A model generated the notes under the pieces. That model was not told the DNA's origin. It did no database searches and saw only the letters and a program-made list of their open reading frames with translations. A stretch of 64,000 bases of DNA, from contig NZ_JARZAJ010000015.1 of assembly GCF_029892105.1 (NCBI RefSeq), positions 1 to 64,000 of the forward strand. Direction: 5' to 3'. The number at the start of each line of letters is the position of its first letter. Within the stretch, counting starts at the first letter, position 1. Below are positions 61,581 through 64,000 of this stretch, piece by piece. The position numbers and the translations under genes were made by a program. Source of the DNA: Kitasatospora sp. GP82. Lineage in GTDB: Bacteria > Actinomycetota > Actinomycetes > Streptomycetales > Streptomycetaceae.

Positions 61581-62009
61581 GTGGCAACCACTCGCACCGC
61601 ACGCACCGCGTGGGAAGGCAACCTGCTTGAGGGCAAGGGCCAGGTGACCTTCGCCTCCTCCGGTATCGGTGAGTACCCGGTCTCCTGGCCGGCCCGCTCG
61701 GAGCAGCCGAACGGCAAGACCAGCCCCGAGGAGCTCATCGCCGCCGCGCACTCCGCCTGCTTCTCGATGGCGCTCTCGCACGTGCTCGCCGGCGCCGGCA
61801 CTCCGCCCACCAAGCTCGACACCCAGGCGGACGTGACGTTCCAGCCCGGCACCGGCATCACCGGCATCCACCTCACCGTGACCGGCCAGGTCCCCGGTCT
61901 CGACAAGGACGGCTTCGCCAAGGCCGCCGAGGACGCCAAGGCCAACTGCCCGGTCAGCCAGGCGCTGACCGGCACCACCATCACCCTGACCGCCAATCTC
62001 GCGGCCTGA
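61581..62009 (+). CDS. OsmC-family peroxiredoxin/organic hydroperoxide protein
   Basis: The 142-residue protein matches OsmC-like hydroperoxidases. The peroxidatic Cys lies in LIAAAHSACFSMALSHVL (residue 60) and the resolving Cys in EDAKANCPVSQALTG (about 124). It reduces organic hydroperoxides and hypochlorite stress products. AGGAGGTACCTGATC precedes the GTG at 61581 and fixes the start, giving MATTRTARTAWEG. It is divergent from chorismate mutase. Confidence 0.95.
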   Translation: MATTRTARTAWEGNLLEGKGQVTFASSGIGEYPVSWPARSEQPNGKTSPEELIAAAHSACFSMALSHVLAGAGTPPTKLDTQADVTFQPGTGITGIHLTVTGQVPGLDKDGFAKAAEDAKANCPVSQALTGTTITLTANLAA

Positions 62010-62108
62010 CACCGGCAGGTACGACTTCACTTCACGCGCCCCTGGTGCGCATCTCGGGATGCGCGCCGGGGGCGCAGCGCGTACGGCACGGTTCCCCGTC
62101 CAGAACGC

Positions 62109-62119
62109 GGTGAATCACC
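62109..62119. promoter_or_regulatory. BldD-like palindrome upstream of cdgA
   Basis: GGTGAATCACC is a perfect 11-bp palindrome that resembles the BldD half-sites GTGA and TCAC with minimal spacing. A TATGAT -10-like box lies 35 bases downstream (62154-62159). cdgA is a known BldD target in S. coelicolor. Confidence 0.5.
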
Positions 62120-62302
62120 CTGGCGGCGGTCGCCGCCGGATCCGCGCGCGGCCTATGATCAGCGGCAGTGCCCTGTTCCTCGCCGAGCGCCTCCACCAGG
62201 CGCCCTTGCACCGAGTTCCGGGGGCCTCGACAGTGCGGGAAGCCGGCCACCGCGGTGCGGAAAGCCGGCCGGATCAGCGTCAGCAGCGGACGGGAGCGTG
62301 CC

Positions 62303-64000
62303 GTGCCGGGCCGGAACGAGGGGGCCGACGCACACCGCCAGCGCGTGCGGCACGCAGACATGTGCCGCCCCGCCCAGGGTACGGCCGACAGTGTCGAGGT
62401 CAAGCAGCAACGGCACGAGGCCCAGCTGCTCCCCGGCCTGTCCGACGGCCGGTCGATCAGCTACTGCCCCACCTGCTCCGCCCCGCTGGGCGGCAGTACG
62501 AGGGAGTTGCTCGCCGCCCTCCGGGCCAGCGAATCCCGTTTCCGGGCCGCCTTCGCCGACGCCGGCATCGGGATGGCGCTGATCGACTCCGACGACCGGA
62601 TCATCGAGGTGAACCCCGCGTTCGCGGCGATGATCGGCCACGAGGTACCGGACCTCGTCCGCACCCACATCCACGACATCATCGACCCCGAGGAGAACCA
62701 CCGGCTGCACTACCTGGAGCTGGTGCGCGGCGAACGCGACCGGCTGCGGGTGGAGAAGCGGCTCAAGCACAGCGACGGCCGCGCTGTCTGGAGCAACGTG
62801 ACGATCTCGCTCATCCGCGACGGCTCGGGGCACCCCCTCTACACGCTGGCCATGGTCGAGGACGTCACCGAACAGCGTCTGCTCGGTGACCGGCTGGCGT
62901 ACCAGGCGCTGCACGACCCGCTCACCCGGCTCCCGAACCGGACGCTGTTCTTCGAACGCCTCAATGCGGCCTTCATGCCCGTCGACGGTGAGGCTCCGCC
63001 CGAGGCGCGCGGCACGGCCGACCTCAAGCACGAGTCCGGGCCGGGGACAGGACCCGGGCTGCTGGGCGGTGCGGCCACCGTGACGGCAGAGCCCAGAGGG
63101 GCCGATGGCCGCAGAGCTCGCCGGGTCGGCCTCTGCTACGTGGACCTGGACGGTTTCGCCGCGATCAACGAGACGCTCGGGCACCATGTCGGCGACCAGC
63201 TGCTGGTCGCAGTCGCGGCCCGGCTGGAGCGTGCCTTCTCGCGGGACACGGAACGGCTGGTGGCGAGGCTCGGCGGTGACGAGTTCGCCGTGCTGGTCGC
63301 CGACAGTGCCAGCAGTGAGCAACTGACCTCCCTCGCCGCCGAGCTGATCTCCGCTCTTGAGCAGCCGTTCGACATCGCCGGACAGCAGCTGGTCGTCACC
63401 GCGAGTGTGGGCGTGGTGGAGCGGCCCGTGCACGACACCACACCCACGGACCTGCTGAAGGACGCCGACGCCACCCTGTACTGGTCCAAGGCCGACGGCC
63501 GGGCCCGCTGGACGCTCTACGACCCCGACCGCGGCGCCCACCAGCTCACCCGTCAGCGCCTGGCCACCGCGCTGCGGCCGGCCCTTGAGCGCGGCGAGTT
63601 CACCGTCGAGTACCAGCCCCTGGTGGGGCTTGCGGACGGCGCGGTGCACGGTGCGGAGGCACTCGTACGGTGGCGCCATCCCCGGTACGGCACGCTCTCG
63701 CCCGACCGCTTCATCCCGCTCGCGGAGGAGTCCGGCGCGATCGTGCCGCTGGGCAAGTGGGTGCTGGAGGAATCGTGCCGTCAGGCCCAGCGCTGGCTGG
63801 CGGAGTTCCCGGACACCGAGATCTTCGTGAGCGTCAACCTGGCCGCCCGGCAGATCTGGGACTCCGACGTGGTGGCCGACGTCGCCCAGGTGCTGGAGAA
63901 CACCGGGCTGCCGCCCCGGCTGCTGCAACTCGAAATCACCGAGAGCGCCGTGCTCGGGCCGGGCGGCCGTCCTGTCCAGGCACTTCAGGCACTGGCCGAC
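62303..64000 (+). CDS. cdgA: PAS-GGDEF-EAL c-di-GMP enzyme, truncated at the window end
   Basis: The visible 566 residues start with a short zinc-like SYCPTCSAPLGGS segment (residues 52-64). A PAS domain follows (RASESRFRAAFADAGIGMAL to VEDVTEQR), then a GGDEF domain (intact LGGDEFAVL near 324; YVDLDGFAAINETLGHHVGD) and an EAL domain (EAL at 452-454 in GAEALVRWRHP). Both motifs are intact, so it may both make and break c-di-GMP. The GTG at 62303 follows GGGAG by 6 bases; GTG at 62168 after the -10 box is possible but its codons look non-coding. The arrangement fits CdgA, but the C-terminus is missing here. A 30-residue Gly/Glu-rich insertion lies between PAS and GGDEF cores. Confidence 0.85.
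   Translation, partial: MPGRNEGADAHRQRVRHADMCRPAQGTADSVEVKQQRHEAQLLPGLSDGRSISYCPTCSAPLGGSTRELLAALRASESRFRAAFADAGIGMALIDSDDRIIEVNPAFAAMIGHEVPDLVRTHIHDIIDPEENHRLHYLELVRGERDRLRVEKRLKHSDGRAVWSNVTISLIRDGSGHPLYTLAMVEDVTEQRLLGDRLAYQALHDPLTRLPNRTLFFERLNAAFMPVDGEAPPEARGTADLKHESGPGTGPGLLGGAATVTAEPRGADGRRARRVGLCYVDLDGFAAINETLGHHVGDQLLVAVAARLERAFSRDTERLVARLGGDEFAVLVADSASSEQLTSLAAELISALEQPFDIAGQQLVVTASVGVVERPVHDTTPTDLLKDADATLYWSKADGRARWTLYDPDRGAHQLTRQRLATALRPALERGEFTVEYQPLVGLADGAVHGAEALVRWRHPRYGTLSPDRFIPLAEESGAIVPLGKWVLEESCRQAQRWLAEFPDTEIFVSVNLAARQIWDSDVVADVAQVLENTGLPPRLLQLEITESAVLGPGGRPVQALQALAD

Overview
The window is about 70% G+C with strong third-position G/C bias. It is chromosomal DNA of a streptomycete: Streptomyces, or a close relative such as Kitasatospora. 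The evidence is an rRNA leader typical of the family, an adpA gene with an in-frame TTA codon next to orn, the branched-chain acyl-CoA cluster accD1-accA1-hmgL-acdH with its TetR regulator, and a PAS-GGDEF-EAL gene of the cdgA type. The gene order resembles the conserved core of Streptomyces chromosomes rather than an island. No insertion sequence, CRISPR array, integrase or complete mobile element was seen.

Layout. Bases 1-370 are the leader and promoter region of an rRNA operon that leaves the window to the left (minus strand). Next come a P-loop kinase, an LD-carboxypeptidase and trpS. The trpS gene sits behind a classical Trp attenuator with its own leader peptide. A hypothetical gene, a Nudix hydrolase, an ATP-grasp protein and a giant fused ABC exporter follow (3.9-10.5 kb). 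The acyl-CoA cluster spans 10.8-18.1 kb and has two operator palindromes between the TetR gene and accD1. A universal stress protein, a HAD phosphatase and a possibly frameshifted acetyltransferase lead to the developmental pair adpA-orn and a tRNA-His (21.8-25.0 kb).

From 25 to 37 kb there are a hotdog thioesterase, a secreted/anchored protein, a spermidine-synthase-like protein, a helix-turn-helix/TPR-like regulator and a histidine phosphatase. The next block, 31.4-35.8 kb, encodes an Fe-S type RecB-family nuclease, a possible 45-codon bridging ORF, a 547-residue protein of unknown function and an SF1 helicase joined by start-stop overlaps. It looks like a Dna2 enzyme split into parts and is the best candidate here for an undescribed system.

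From 37.3 to 56.2 kb four identical tRNA-Lys(CTT) genes are scattered, each with its own promoter and hairpin terminator. Between and around them lie pgi, a chimera of two pseudogene fragments, a tricorn-like protease, two small paralogous proteins, a Tat-exported phospholipase C, a pentapeptide-repeat protein, a broken ltrA gene, a complete oligopeptide ABC transporter and an AT-rich remnant. The right end carries a bifunctional penicillin-binding protein, an EamA transporter, signal peptidase I, chorismate mutase, an OsmC-type protein and the truncated cdgA-like gene.

Themes. Several ordinary proteins (biotin carboxylase, ABC exporter, acetyltransferase, AdpA) carry low-complexity insertions or tails, some encoded by short tandem DNA repeats. 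Several genes have a -10-like box about 6-8 bases before the start codon and no ribosome binding site, which suggests leaderless mRNAs. Regulatory readouts include tryptophan attenuation of trpS, short-chain acyl-CoA sensing at accD1, bldA (TTA) control of adpA and a possible BldD site at cdgA.
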